From Candidatus Stahliibacteriota bacterium (GTDB lineage: Bacteria > Hydrothermota > Tepidihabitantia > B3-TA06): 10,861 nucleotides of DNA. The notes below the pieces were generated by a model, which was not told where the DNA came from, searched no databases, and worked only from the letters and a program-made list of their open reading frames with translations. The translations under genes and the position numbers were made by a program. The stretch is taken from positions 1 to 10,861 of the forward strand of contig DAOVCF010000046.1 of the NCBI GenBank assembly GCA_030670165.1. The letters are read 5' to 3'. Shown in pieces: positions 1 to 6,758 of this stretch; position 1 is the stretch's first letter; every line of letters begins with the position of its first letter.

Positions 1-1
1 C

Positions 2-472
2 TCACCCACTACGGACTGGCAAGCATCACCACTCTTTATAGGAGGGCGAGATGACGGTAAGGTCTCATCCGAAGGAACTATAGACGAGATAGTGATTCTC
101 CCCAGGGTTCTTGATACCAACAAGATCCGCGCCCTCTTTGAGCGCAGAAAGCCTTTGATCGCCGAAGTGGAGATTCACGTGAGCGAAGAAGAAAATACCA
201 TTTCACATAGTGGAGCAATAGGCAAACTCCTTGGCCCATTGGGAATCAAAACTTCCTCCACCACTATTACCCTAGGGGTACCCTATGAAATAAGTATCGG
301 TGTTTATCTTTTCGATGTCTGCGGACGAAGGGTTGCTACCCTACTTACCCCTCAAAAGATTAGGGGTAAGGTTGAGCTGCGCTGGCCTGCTGGAATACCC
401 AACGGTGTCTACTACTTGTTTGTGAACTTGGATGGAGAGGCCTTCTCCCGCAAGGTAGTACTCTTTAGATGA
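2..472 (+). CDS. Secreted LamG-type protein with FlgD/T9SS-like C-terminal tail (5' partial)
   Basis: The reading frame is open from base 2 with no start, so the gene begins outside the window; the GTG at 92 is internal. The visible 156 residues start with the end of a concanavalin/LamG-like domain: PLFIGGRDDGK, then GTIDEIVILPRVL, matches the last strands of LamG_3-type domains (IGG...G.IDEV.I..RAL). The last ~65 residues (GVYLFDVCGRRVATLL ... GVYYLFVNLDGEAFSRKVVL) have the form of the FlgD-like/type IX secretion C-terminal domain: VYDxxGRxV, GxYxxxxxxxG, then a final KxVLxR. The protein is therefore probably exported and either surface-bound or released, with the LamG domain perhaps binding carbohydrate; ligand and enzymatic role cannot be seen because the N-terminal part is missing. 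The stop codon overlaps the next gene by 4 nt (ATGA). Domain assignment is by pattern, not by search. Confidence 0.8.
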   Translation, partial: SPTTDWQASPLFIGGRDDGKVSSEGTIDEIVILPRVLDTNKIRALFERRKPLIAEVEIHVSEEENTISHSGAIGKLLGPLGIKTSSTTITLGVPYEISIGVYLFDVCGRRVATLLTPQKIRGKVELRWPAGIPNGVYYLFVNLDGEAFSRKVVLFR

Positions 473-1095
473 AGGCTTCCCACGAGCGGGTGCTTTGCTT
501 TCCCGGATCGCTCCTGGACGAGCTTGGCGGGTTTCAGGGATTTCGCCATGACGACGGCACGTTGCTGGAGCGAATCCTTGCGAGCGGCCAGGCAAGATTC
601 ATTGAAAGGGGCAGGGCGGAGGAAGACCCATCCTTCAAACAGCTCATCCCCTACGTGGTGATGATTTGGAAGGATAAGCTGCTTTTCTACGTAAGAGGTA
701 AAAAGACAGAAGAAGGCAGGTTGAGGTCGTTGGGATCTGTGGGGATAGGCGGACACGTAAGCGTAACCGATCAGACCCTTTTTGATCGGAGTATAAGGGA
801 AATATTTGCAGCCGGACTGAGGCGTGAGGTGACAGAAGAGGTGGAGGTTCAAACCGAGTTCGCGGAGCGGGTAGCGGGGTTAATAAACGACGATTCCAAC
901 CCGGTAGGCAGGGTTCATCTTGGGGTGCTGATTTTATGGAAGCTGGCAGAGCCAAGGGTTATAAAAAGGGAACGCTCGATTACCTCACTCGAATTCTTAA
1001 CTATCGAAGAACTACGGAAGCGAAAAAACAAACTCGAAACTTGGTCGCAGATCGTTGTGGACCACTGGGAAGAAATGAACGTTGGTCTTCGATGA
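469..1095 (+). CDS. Nudix (MutT-like) hydrolase family protein, degenerate box
   Basis: This is a 208-residue protein. A Nudix-type signature lies at residues 94-127: GGH at 94-96, then E111, seven residues, R119-E120, V121, E123-E124, V127. The catalytic RE..EE core that binds Mg2+ is intact. The classical Gly six residues before the first Glu and the Gly after EE are replaced (Phe105 and Glu126). The family hydrolyses nucleoside diphosphates linked to another moiety; the substrate here is unknown. The long N-terminal part and the GGH placed well before the helix recall the MutT-related group COG4112, from memory only. The start ATG overlaps the stop of the secreted-protein gene upstream (ATGA) and there is no strong Shine-Dalgarno site, so translation is probably coupled. 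Pairing with an exported LamG protein is odd and may be chance. A hairpin terminator follows 30 bp after the stop. Confidence 0.78.
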   Translation: MKASHERVLCFPGSLLDELGGFQGFRHDDGTLLERILASGQARFIERGRAEEDPSFKQLIPYVVMIWKDKLLFYVRGKKTEEGRLRSLGSVGIGGHVSVTDQTLFDRSIREIFAAGLRREVTEEVEVQTEFAERVAGLINDDSNPVGRVHLGVLILWKLAEPRVIKRERSITSLEFLTIEELRKRKNKLETWSQIVVDHWEEMNVGLR

Positions 1096-1125
1096 AGGCG
1101 AAAAAATCGGTTGGTAAAAACAAGA

Positions 1126-1150
1126 GGCGGAAAAACCGCCCCGCTTCTTT
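1126..1150. terminator. Short bidirectional terminator between convergent genes
   Basis: A perfect 5-bp GGCGG/CCGCC stem (1126-1130 with 1136-1140) encloses a five-A loop. On the plus strand it is followed by CCGC and a T-rich run at about 1145-1152; on the minus strand it is followed by TCTTGTTTTT (1125 down to 1116). It sits between the Nudix gene (stop 1095) and hydA (stop 1171), so it can serve both. The stem is short, and the plus-strand T run starts a few bases late. Confidence 0.6.
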
Positions 1151-1170
1151 TTATTCAACCTCGTATTCGT

Positions 1171-2469
1171 CTACTTGTCCAATCCTCGGACCTTGACCAG
1201 GTGGGTCGAGCAGGAGATGCATGGATCGTAGGCGCGTGCGATCATCTCCAGCTTGAGTTCGACACCCTCGGTATCACCTTCTTTTACGAGATTCTCTGCA
1301 GCCACCCTTATGTGTTCCTCCATCATATCCAGGAACTGAGCGGTGGGTGTGACGATATCCGCGTGAATCACCTTTCCGTCAGCTATCTCGTAGTGATGGT
1401 AGAGCGTACCGCGCGGCGCCTCGACCGCGGCAGAACCTGCACCCCTATCGCGGGATGGCGCAACGATTTCAGGGTCTTCCTCATAGGCCACAAGCTTATC
1501 TACGATACGAGGCACCTCTTCAAGCGCCCATACGATCTCGATCGCCTGCGCAACGTTGTTGTACATCGGGTTGCGAATCCATGAGAGGTTGTAGCAGCGA
1601 CGGAAGTGCTCGCCGGCAGCGCCGTCAAGACGCTCGCCCAGAAGGTTGAAGCGTGCAAGCGCGCCAACGAAGTAAGGTTTGTCCTGGAATCGGGAGCGCT
1701 TGGCCATGGAGTGCGGCACCACCCGTTCGTTGGTCAGCTTGCGGTAATCCCACGCGTTGAACTCCTCGCCAGTAGAGACGAGTATCCGGTCGCCAACCCA
1801 GCCGTAGCGGTCATGCTCGGGCTTGATGCACATGAAGGTCATCCCTTCCTCCATGTAGGTGGGCTGACGCAGGTTGCGAAGTATCTCAACCCCGCGCTCG
1901 GCGTCAGGAATCAGTGACTCCGCCTCGTACTTGAAGCGCAAGAGTTCAGCCTTGGAGGGATATTTACCGAATCCGCCGATCACCGGATTCTCGCCGTGAA
2001 TGGGACGCGCCGAGGTAAGCTCCATCAGCTTGACGCCGAACTTCTTTACCCGCAATCCTGCCTGAACGTCCTCGGCATGATCGGGAACCATGTGAACCGC
2101 AGAGGGATAACCCAGATAGTCGGGGAGCGCCAGCAGGAAGACGTGCAGTGCGTTGGACTCGATCATCTCGCCGCAATGCATCAGCTCGCGCATGAGATGC
2201 ACCTTGGGAGGTATCTCTATCTCGAGCGCCTTCTCCATGGCTCTGAGCGAGGCGTAGCGATGCGAAATTGTGCAGATCGCGCAGATCCGGCAGGTAAGAC
2301 TCACCACCTCGGAAGGAATACGGCCCACTGCGATAGTCTCTAAAAGCCGGGGACCCTCGTAGATGTCAACGGTAACTTTTGAAAGCTTGCCATCCTTGAA
2401 GTTAACCGTGATCCCTCCGTGACCTTCAACCCTGGCAAGGGATTCTATTTTTATTCTGTTAAGACTCAT
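1171..2469 (-). CDS. hydA: [NiFe] hydrogenase group 3b large (catalytic, alpha) subunit
   Basis: This 432-residue large subunit holds the NiFe(CN)2CO site that splits or forms H2. The N-terminal L0 region RVEGHGG is at 13-19. The first Ni/Fe-binding motif is RICAIC...H, with C63, C66 and H70; the second is DPCISCSTH, with C417, C420 and H423. All four Cys ligands are therefore present. A nine-residue tail follows H423 (LVKVRGLDK). Large subunits are made with such a tail, which a nickel-dependent endopeptidase removes after HypA-F have loaded the metals. The length and the hydB-G-D-A order match the cytoplasmic NADP-dependent sulfhydrogenases such as Pyrococcus SHI. It is the last gene of the operon: the ATG lies 8 bp after the hydD stop, with AGGAG 5 nt upstream formed partly from that TAG stop. 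A [FeFe] enzyme or a Complex I-type subunit is ruled out by the Cys motifs and the neighbours. Confidence 0.96.
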   Translation of the reverse strand: MSLNRIKIESLARVEGHGGITVNFKDGKLSKVTVDIYEGPRLLETIAVGRIPSEVVSLTCRICAICTISHRYASLRAMEKALEIEIPPKVHLMRELMHCGEMIESNALHVFLLALPDYLGYPSAVHMVPDHAEDVQAGLRVKKFGVKLMELTSARPIHGENPVIGGFGKYPSKAELLRFKYEAESLIPDAERGVEILRNLRQPTYMEEGMTFMCIKPEHDRYGWVGDRILVSTGEEFNAWDYRKLTNERVVPHSMAKRSRFQDKPYFVGALARFNLLGERLDGAAGEHFRRCYNLSWIRNPMYNNVAQAIEIVWALEEVPRIVDKLVAYEEDPEIVAPSRDRGAGSAAVEAPRGTLYHHYEIADGKVIHADIVTPTAQFLDMMEEHIRVAAENLVKEGDTEGVELKLEMIARAYDPCISCSTHLVKVRGLDK

Positions 2470-2477
2470 CAGGGCTC

Positions 2478-3380
2478 CTATCTCTTCCTGCCCGATTTGG
2501 CCTTGGGACTTTTAGAAGCGGTTTTCTTCTTTGCCTTACCAGCTGCGACAGGCTTACGCGCTTTCTTTTGGCGAGGCTTCCCGGCGGGTTCTTCGGTCTT
2601 GATACCCAGTAGGTCGGCGAAGCGGCGAACCATGGCGGCTCCGCCGAATAAACGAAGCTTGTTGATGATCTCTTCAGAAGAAAAGTTGCGCTCCTTGAGG
2701 AGGCTGATCTCCGAAGCCACGTTGGCTTCCTTGGTGGGTCCCCAGCATCCGATACACGGCAACCCGTGGTTGGGACAGCGGGAGTTGCAGCCGCCTGCGG
2801 TCACAGGGCCGAGACAGAGCTCGCCTTTGAGCAAAAGACACTCGTTCTCGTTCCACTTGCACTCGGCGCAAACAGGAAAGGTGGTCAACTCAACCGGCAT
2901 ACCCTTGGCCAACCTCGTAAGGGCGAAGAAAAACTGGTGCTTGTCTATGGGACAACCCGGGATGCAGCAGTCAACCTTAACGTACTCATCGAGGGGGTAG
3001 GACTCACGGGGCCTGGCTACCGTGTGTTTTACCTCACCGTAAACCTTCTTGAAGCGCTCTTCCCAGTCGCCGTAGCCAAGACGTGCCGCCTGAGGACCGC
3101 CGAAACACGCGCACGAACCGATAGCCACGAGAACCTTTGAACGCTTACGGATCCCCTTCAGCGACTCAAGCTGGTGATCGGTTGTGATAGAACCTTCGAC
3201 GAACGCGATGTCCAGCTCCTCATCATCGTGAACGTCACTAGAGGCCATAAGAAACGAACGGATATCCACCGCATTAAAGATATCCAAAAGCTCATCCTCG
3301 CAGTGCAGAATCGTCAGCAAATCGCCACCACACCCTGTAAATCCGTAGAATCCGACCTTTGGTTTTGGTATTTCAGCCAT
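2478..3380 (-). CDS. hydD: [NiFe] hydrogenase group 3b small (delta) subunit with basic tail
   Basis: This is the electron-transfer small subunit, 300 residues from the chosen start; a second in-frame ATG at 3383 adds one Met. I chose 3380 because AGGAG (3386-3390) is then 5 nt away, as for hydA; that site overlaps the hydG stop. The proximal-cluster region reads TGCGGD (C17-x-x-D20), then GSC (C90) and PGCP (C143): three Cys ligands are in place, but the second Cys of the usual CxxC is Asp. Eight further Cys (171, 174, 181, 189, 198, 202, 209, 212) can hold medial and distal [4Fe-4S] clusters. There is no Tat signal, so the protein is cytoplasmic. The last 33 residues (268-300) carry 16 Lys/Arg and no Asp/Glu, with Ala, Pro and Ser: a probably disordered basic tail past the end of the usual fold. 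It pairs with HydA and takes electrons to or from HydG/HydB. Confidence 0.95.
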   Translation of the reverse strand: MAEIPKPKVGFYGFTGCGGDLLTILHCEDELLDIFNAVDIRSFLMASSDVHDDEELDIAFVEGSITTDHQLESLKGIRKRSKVLVAIGSCACFGGPQAARLGYGDWEERFKKVYGEVKHTVARPRESYPLDEYVKVDCCIPGCPIDKHQFFFALTRLAKGMPVELTTFPVCAECKWNENECLLLKGELCLGPVTAGGCNSRCPNHGLPCIGCWGPTKEANVASEISLLKERNFSSEEIINKLRLFGGAAMVRRFADLLGIKTEEPAGKPRQKKARKPVAAGKAKKKTASKSPKAKSGRKR

Positions 3381-3388
3381 CATCGCTC

Positions 3389-4258
3389 CTAAATTAGATC
3401 CTTCATGTGAAGAACATCCCAGTAGCTGAATACAGGACCGTCAAGACAGGTGTAGATGGAACCTATGGCGCAGTGTCCGCACTTGCCTATTCCGCAGTGC
3501 ATCCGCCGCTCAAGGGTCATGAGTATCTGGTGTTTGGGTATGCCGAGCTTTAAGAACTCGGCCACAACGAACTTGTACATAACCGGAGGGCCGCAGATCG
3601 TGGCAAAGGTGTTGTCCGGATCAAGCTCCTTGATCTTAGGAAAGAGATCGGTAACCACCCCCTTGTTGAAAGGCCATTGACTGGTTGGGTCATTATCTAC
3701 AGTCAAGAGACATTCCAGGTCGTCGCGTTCCTTGATCTCGAAGAACTCCTTGCGGAACAGCATCTCTGCGGGTGTCCGAGCGCCGAGCAGGACGTAGAAC
3801 TTGCCGAACTTATCCCGGTTGTCAAGGATGTATAAAAGGAGGGAACGCAGTGGTGCCACCCCCAGGCCGCCGACCACTATGAGGATGTCGTGGCCGATCA
3901 TCTTCTCTAAGGGGAAGCCGTTGCCGTAAGGACCACGCACCCCGATGATCGAGTTCTCCTTGTACTTGAAGAGCTCGCCGGTGAGGCGGCCAACCTTGCG
4001 GATACAGAACTCGAGCATCCCTGGCCGCGAGGGGGTGGATGAGATTGAGAAGGGCGACTCGCCCACACCCGCAAGTGAAACCATCATGAACTGACCAGGC
4101 TTGTAGTCAAGGGAGAGCGCACGCTCCATATCCACCGGTCGCACCTGGAAGAAACGGACGTCTGATGTAAGGTCGGAGCGCCGCACGATTCGCATCTGTT
4201 CAGGCATGAAAGGGTTGGCAGACGGCGCTGATGCAGCAATCTGAGAGTTGCCAGTCAT
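3389..4258 (-). CDS. hydG: Hydrogenase gamma subunit: FAD/NAD(P)-binding, [2Fe-2S] reductase
   Basis: This 289-residue protein belongs to the ferredoxin-NADP reductase superfamily, PyrK/HydG branch. The FAD half has ESPFSISS (67-74, the RxYS-like flavin site) and GPYGNGFP (109-116). The NAD(P) half has VGGLGVAPL (129-137) and CGPPVMY (222-228). The C-terminal [2Fe-2S] loop is C255, C260, C263, C271, as in dihydroorotate dehydrogenase electron-transfer subunits. It exchanges a hydride with NAD(P)H and passes single electrons to the Fe-S chain of the hydrogenase. The start overlaps the hydB stop by 4 nt (ATGA), with AGGAGG 7 nt upstream; the hydD start follows 8 bp after its stop. About 16 Ala/Ser/Asn-rich residues precede the conserved fold. 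It is not related to the [FeFe]-hydrogenase maturase that also bears the name HydG. Confidence 0.94.
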   Translation of the reverse strand: MTGNSQIAASAPSANPFMPEQMRIVRRSDLTSDVRFFQVRPVDMERALSLDYKPGQFMMVSLAGVGESPFSISSTPSRPGMLEFCIRKVGRLTGELFKYKENSIIGVRGPYGNGFPLEKMIGHDILIVVGGLGVAPLRSLLLYILDNRDKFGKFYVLLGARTPAEMLFRKEFFEIKERDDLECLLTVDNDPTSQWPFNKGVVTDLFPKIKELDPDNTFATICGPPVMYKFVVAEFLKLGIPKHQILMTLERRMHCGIGKCGHCAIGSIYTCLDGPVFSYWDVLHMKDLI

Positions 4259-5280
4259 ACCTTCACCTCCTGGCCCTTGAGGGCGCGGATAACCTCGGCC
4301 ACGTTAATATTAACCGGACAGGTATCAATGCAGCGGCCGCAGCCGACGCAGGAGGGCTTGCCGTACTCGGTGATGAACGCCTTCAGCTTGTGGGTGTAGT
4401 AGAGCTTTAGACGTTCGGCACGGGCCTCGCGGAAGTTGTGACCGCCTGCCACCAGGGCGTACTCCTTGTTCATGCAGCTGTCCCAGTGACGCTCCCGAAC
4501 CCCTGATTCAAGTGACAGATCGCTTACGTCCCGGATATTGTAGCAGTTGCAGGTAGGACACACCATTGAGCAGGCACCGCACGCCAGACACTTATCGGCA
4601 AGTTCCTGCCATAAATCGGAATCCCAGGAAAGCTCCATTATGTCCGGCATACCCGTAAGATCGAAGTTGAGCTTGTAGCGGGAGTCGCGCTTGCGCCGCC
4701 ACTCAAGATACTTCTGAAGGTCTTGCGCATCAATTTCTTCGTTAAAGAGATCGAGGTTCAACCGCACAAGGTCGTCACCAAGTGAGGAACCTACCCACAC
4801 CAGATACTCCTCACCGAGTTCGTTAAAGGCAAGGTCGAATCCGCCCTCTACGGCATGGGTGTTGGTCGAGCGCGCCATACACTTGTCGTCAGGGATGCAT
4901 GAGAGTCCTATTATCGCAGTTGCTTCGCGGCGCTTTTTGTAGTAAGGGTCAGGGAAACGTTCCAGAAACAGCTCGTCAAGGATCATAAGCCCGTGTATGT
5001 CGCATGGATGAAGTCCAAACAACACACGCGGCTTGACGTCCTCGAACGCCTCGGTGTAGCGATCTTCCGAGTAGCGGAACATATTAAAGCGAGGAGGAAC
5101 GAAGAACTTCTTGGGCGGCAGAATGGTACGCAGCGCCTGGAGCGCAACCTCGCGCACGTTAACCAGCCTGGCGTAGGCGTAGCGCTCTCCACGCTTCACC
5201 GGTCCCCAGAGCTCGCCGTAGCTCTTAAGCGACTCCAGGTAGGCGTAAAGATCCTCTTTCTTCAGCTTAAGTGCCTTCAT
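4255..5280 (-). CDS. hydB: Hydrogenase beta subunit: two-[4Fe-4S] electron-transfer protein
   Basis: This 341-residue protein is of the HydB/AsrA type. The N-terminal two thirds form a domain with the family motif LFGLHPCDIHGL (88-99) and further Cys at 128 and 134. The C-terminal third has two ferredoxin-like clusters: C231-x2-C-x2-C-x3-C241 and C311-x2-C-x2-C-x3-C321, each followed by Pro. Two more Cys (244, 246) follow the first cluster. The subunit relays electrons and, in sulfhydrogenases, is implicated with HydG in the sulfur/polysulfide reductase activity. It is first in the operon: GGAGG lies 8 nt before the ATG and a promoter at 5332-5359 gives a leader of about 45 nt. Anaerobic sulfite reductase subunit A is a close relative; the three following hydrogenase genes decide the call. 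Confidence 0.93.
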   Translation of the reverse strand: MKALKLKKEDLYAYLESLKSYGELWGPVKRGERYAYARLVNVREVALQALRTILPPKKFFVPPRFNMFRYSEDRYTEAFEDVKPRVLFGLHPCDIHGLMILDELFLERFPDPYYKKRREATAIIGLSCIPDDKCMARSTNTHAVEGGFDLAFNELGEEYLVWVGSSLGDDLVRLNLDLFNEEIDAQDLQKYLEWRRKRDSRYKLNFDLTGMPDIMELSWDSDLWQELADKCLACGACSMVCPTCNCYNIRDVSDLSLESGVRERHWDSCMNKEYALVAGGHNFREARAERLKLYYTHKLKAFITEYGKPSCVGCGRCIDTCPVNINVAEVIRALKGQEVKV

Positions 5281-5331
5281 CTAATTTGCCTCCAAATTGG
5301 TAGATTGAAGGTTCGTTGAAATCCAACCGGT

Positions 5332-5359
5332 AGGATACGCGTAAAACCGAATTTGTCAA
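5332..5359 (-). promoter_or_regulatory. Predicted promoter of hydBGDA
   Basis: On the minus strand TTGACA (5359-5354) is a perfect -35 box, followed by 16 bp and TATCCT (5337-5332) as -10. The predicted start is near 5325, about 45 nt before the hydB ATG. The rest of the spacer back to 5485 shows no gene, no clear operator palindrome and no convincing terminator, so read-through from the lipoprotein genes is possible. Confidence 0.65.
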
Positions 5360-5485
5360 CCACGCTCTACCTCTAACTGGCCGGAAAACGGAAACTTAAA
5401 GTAACACGAGGTTAATCCATACTGACTTCTATCTACCCATCCCCTCATCCGTCGAGTGTCGAAATCTTAGAGACAGAGACAAGGA

Positions 5486-5971
5486 TTAGGGATTGAGCGC
5501 CGAACTGTCCGCTATCGTAGCTTTTGAACGTAACCTTGCCGAAGCCGGGAGGAGCACCGACCAGCGGCCCTCGCTGTCGGGTACAAGATAGAGAAGAAAC
5601 TGAGCAGATGCGCGTTCGACGTTGCGACCTCGCTCTTTAGCACGCGCCGTAATCTGAAAAACCTCAAGCTTGCCCTCCAGCGAGAGATCAGGCATCCGCT
5701 TGATCTCGGTAACGGCAATCCTGGGGGCTTTCTCCATCAAGGTCTTGCAGGTCTGGAGGTCAGGCCTCGCCCGAAATCGCATCTCTTCACCGTTTTCGGC
5801 TCTGATCACGAGCGGACGGTCGCACAGATACCGGTAAGCCTTTTCTATATCCCCTCTTTGGAGTGCGGCAAAGTACCGGTTCGCCACGGTGAGGGAATCG
5901 GCAGTCTTATCCTTGCATCCTGTGAGGATCGATAAAAATGCCGCGAGAATCAAGCAGAAGGCTCTCTTCAT
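5486..5971 (-). CDS. Small exported lipoprotein, NTF2-like (hypothetical)
   Basis: This is a 161-residue protein. A signal peptide with a hydrophobic core is followed by the lipobox LTGC, with C19 as the lipidated residue. K20 and D21 follow; Asp at +3 or +2 can affect sorting, which cannot be judged outside enterics. The segment from about residue 27 (ANRYFAALQRGDIEKAYRYL) has the helix pattern that opens NTF2-like/DUF4878-type domains, and the rest alternates in a way that fits a small alpha+beta fold. Its function is unknown. It starts 7 bp after the stop of the LolA-like gene, and AAGG 5 nt before its ATG overlaps that stop, so the two are co-expressed. It lies 205 bp upstream of hydB with its own gap and need not be linked to hydrogen metabolism. 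Confidence 0.75.
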   Translation of the reverse strand: MKRAFCLILAAFLSILTGCKDKTADSLTVANRYFAALQRGDIEKAYRYLCDRPLVIRAENGEEMRFRARPDLQTCKTLMEKAPRIAVTEIKRMPDLSLEGKLEVFQITARAKERGRNVERASAQFLLYLVPDSEGRWSVLLPASARLRSKATIADSSALNP

Positions 5972-5978
5972 TCAGACC

Positions 5979-6641
5979 TTACAGGTTGAAGTGATCCTCG
6001 GAGAGCCGCGGGTTAACCTTCAGATTACGGTATATAACACGTTCCGCCCTCATGCCGTCGGATTCATACCCTTCGGTTTTACAAGGGAATCCTGTCTTCT
6101 TGTTCAGCCACCATCGTTCACGCGCGATGCCGCAATTCTCGTCGGGCAAGGTGGTCACAAATTCGATCACCGCGCAATCCGCTCCTTCAAACGTCTCCTC
6201 GCCGATCCAGGAAAGGCTCCCGTGCGAACGGTACCAGTCGGCGTGTTTGAGCATCGCGCCGAAACTCCCCTCGTATATCTTCTCGCCTCGAAGCCCTTGC
6301 GTCTTCTTCGATTCTGGTGAGAGGCTTATCGGAAGAGCAACACCACCCCAGCGAATCCGGATGCGGTCGTTTACCGGATCGTAAACAGCCACCGAACCCT
6401 TGCTGTCACCCTCTATTACGTGGGTCTTGATCCAGCCCGAATTGTTGCAGCTGTAGTCCACGGTGTAATCCCTGGCGGCGTTGCCTTTCGACTGGTGGGT
6501 GCGGATAATAACCGTGTAGCATCTGACCGTATCCCAGGAGGAGCGCATCCTTGAAAGCGCATCCTCGGCCTGGCCGCCTCGGATACTGGTTACCGAAAAT
6601 ACCACAGCCGCAACTACAAGCTTGAGGGCCAACTTCTTCAT
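5979..6641 (-). CDS. Exported LolA/outer-membrane-lipoprotein-sorting-like protein
   Basis: This is 220 residues from the ATG at 6641, preferred because AGGAGG (6647-6652) is 5 nt away; an ATG at 6644 and a longer frame from 6665 also exist. The N-terminus is a signal peptide (MKKLALKL, hydrophobic core) with likely cleavage after GGQA (about residue 25). The mature part resembles the LolA/LolB fold as in COG2834/DUF1571 proteins: an early helix SRMRSSWDTVRCYTV, strands ending in GSVAVYDPVNDRIRIR, a middle helix, the pair WIGEETFEGADCAVIEF, then ERWWLNKKTGFPCKTEGY and a C-terminal NLKVNPRLSEDHFNL. Such proteins bind lipids or lipoproteins in the periplasm. It is followed by the small lipoprotein, a possible partner or client. 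A promoter at 6676-6703 is well placed. Confidence 0.75.
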   Translation of the reverse strand: MKKLALKLVVAAVVFSVTSIRGGQAEDALSRMRSSWDTVRCYTVIIRTHQSKGNAARDYTVDYSCNNSGWIKTHVIEGDSKGSVAVYDPVNDRIRIRWGGVALPISLSPESKKTQGLRGEKIYEGSFGAMLKHADWYRSHGSLSWIGEETFEGADCAVIEFVTTLPDENCGIARERWWLNKKTGFPCKTEGYESDGMRAERVIYRNLKVNPRLSEDHFNL

Positions 6642-6675
6642 CATATCCTCCTTCTTGCTTGACATCCAAGACCAT

Positions 6676-6703
6676 ATAATAGTCAGGGATCGAAGAAGGT
6701 CAA
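6676..6703 (-). promoter_or_regulatory. Predicted promoter of the LolA-like/lipoprotein unit
   Basis: On the minus strand TTGACC (6703-6698), a 16-bp spacer and TATTAT (6681-6676) give five of six consensus bases in each box. The start would be near 6669, a leader of about 28 nt containing AGGAGG. It is back to back with the promoter at 6726-6753, only 22 bp away, so the two units may compete or be co-regulated. Confidence 0.65.
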
Positions 6704-6725
6704 CACTCTCTCCCAGTCATTTTTC

Positions 6726-6753
6726 TTGACTGAAGTCCTTAGCCGGGTAGAAT
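6726..6753 (+). promoter_or_regulatory. Predicted promoter giving a leaderless nuclease mRNA
   Basis: TTGACT (6726-6731), a 16-bp spacer and TAGAAT (6748-6753) match five of six bases in each box. The predicted start, six or seven bases past the -10, falls on or next to the ATG at 6759. The TTG of this -35 box is also the furthest upstream possible start codon of the frame, which could mislead a gene caller. Confidence 0.6.
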
Positions 6754-6758
6754 CATTG

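Noticed and set aside
412..852. 146-codon minus-strand open frame
   Set aside because: It is antisense to the Nudix gene and the secreted-protein end, with no recognisable domain.
1111..1584. 157-codon plus-strand open frame
   Set aside because: It lies antisense within hydA, which has all its catalytic motifs; the translation resembles no protein family and has no ribosome site.
3389..4258. HydG as the radical-SAM maturase of [FeFe] hydrogenase
   Set aside because: There is no CxxxCxxC radical-SAM motif; FAD, NAD(P) and [2Fe-2S] motifs and the hydBGDA order show the sulfhydrogenase gamma subunit.
6659..6680. Plus-strand TTGACA (6659) and perfect TATAAT (6675) upstream of the nuclease gene
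   Set aside because: The spacer is only 10 bp, too short for a sigma-70 promoter; the pair at 6726-6753 has a workable spacing and lies closer to the gene.
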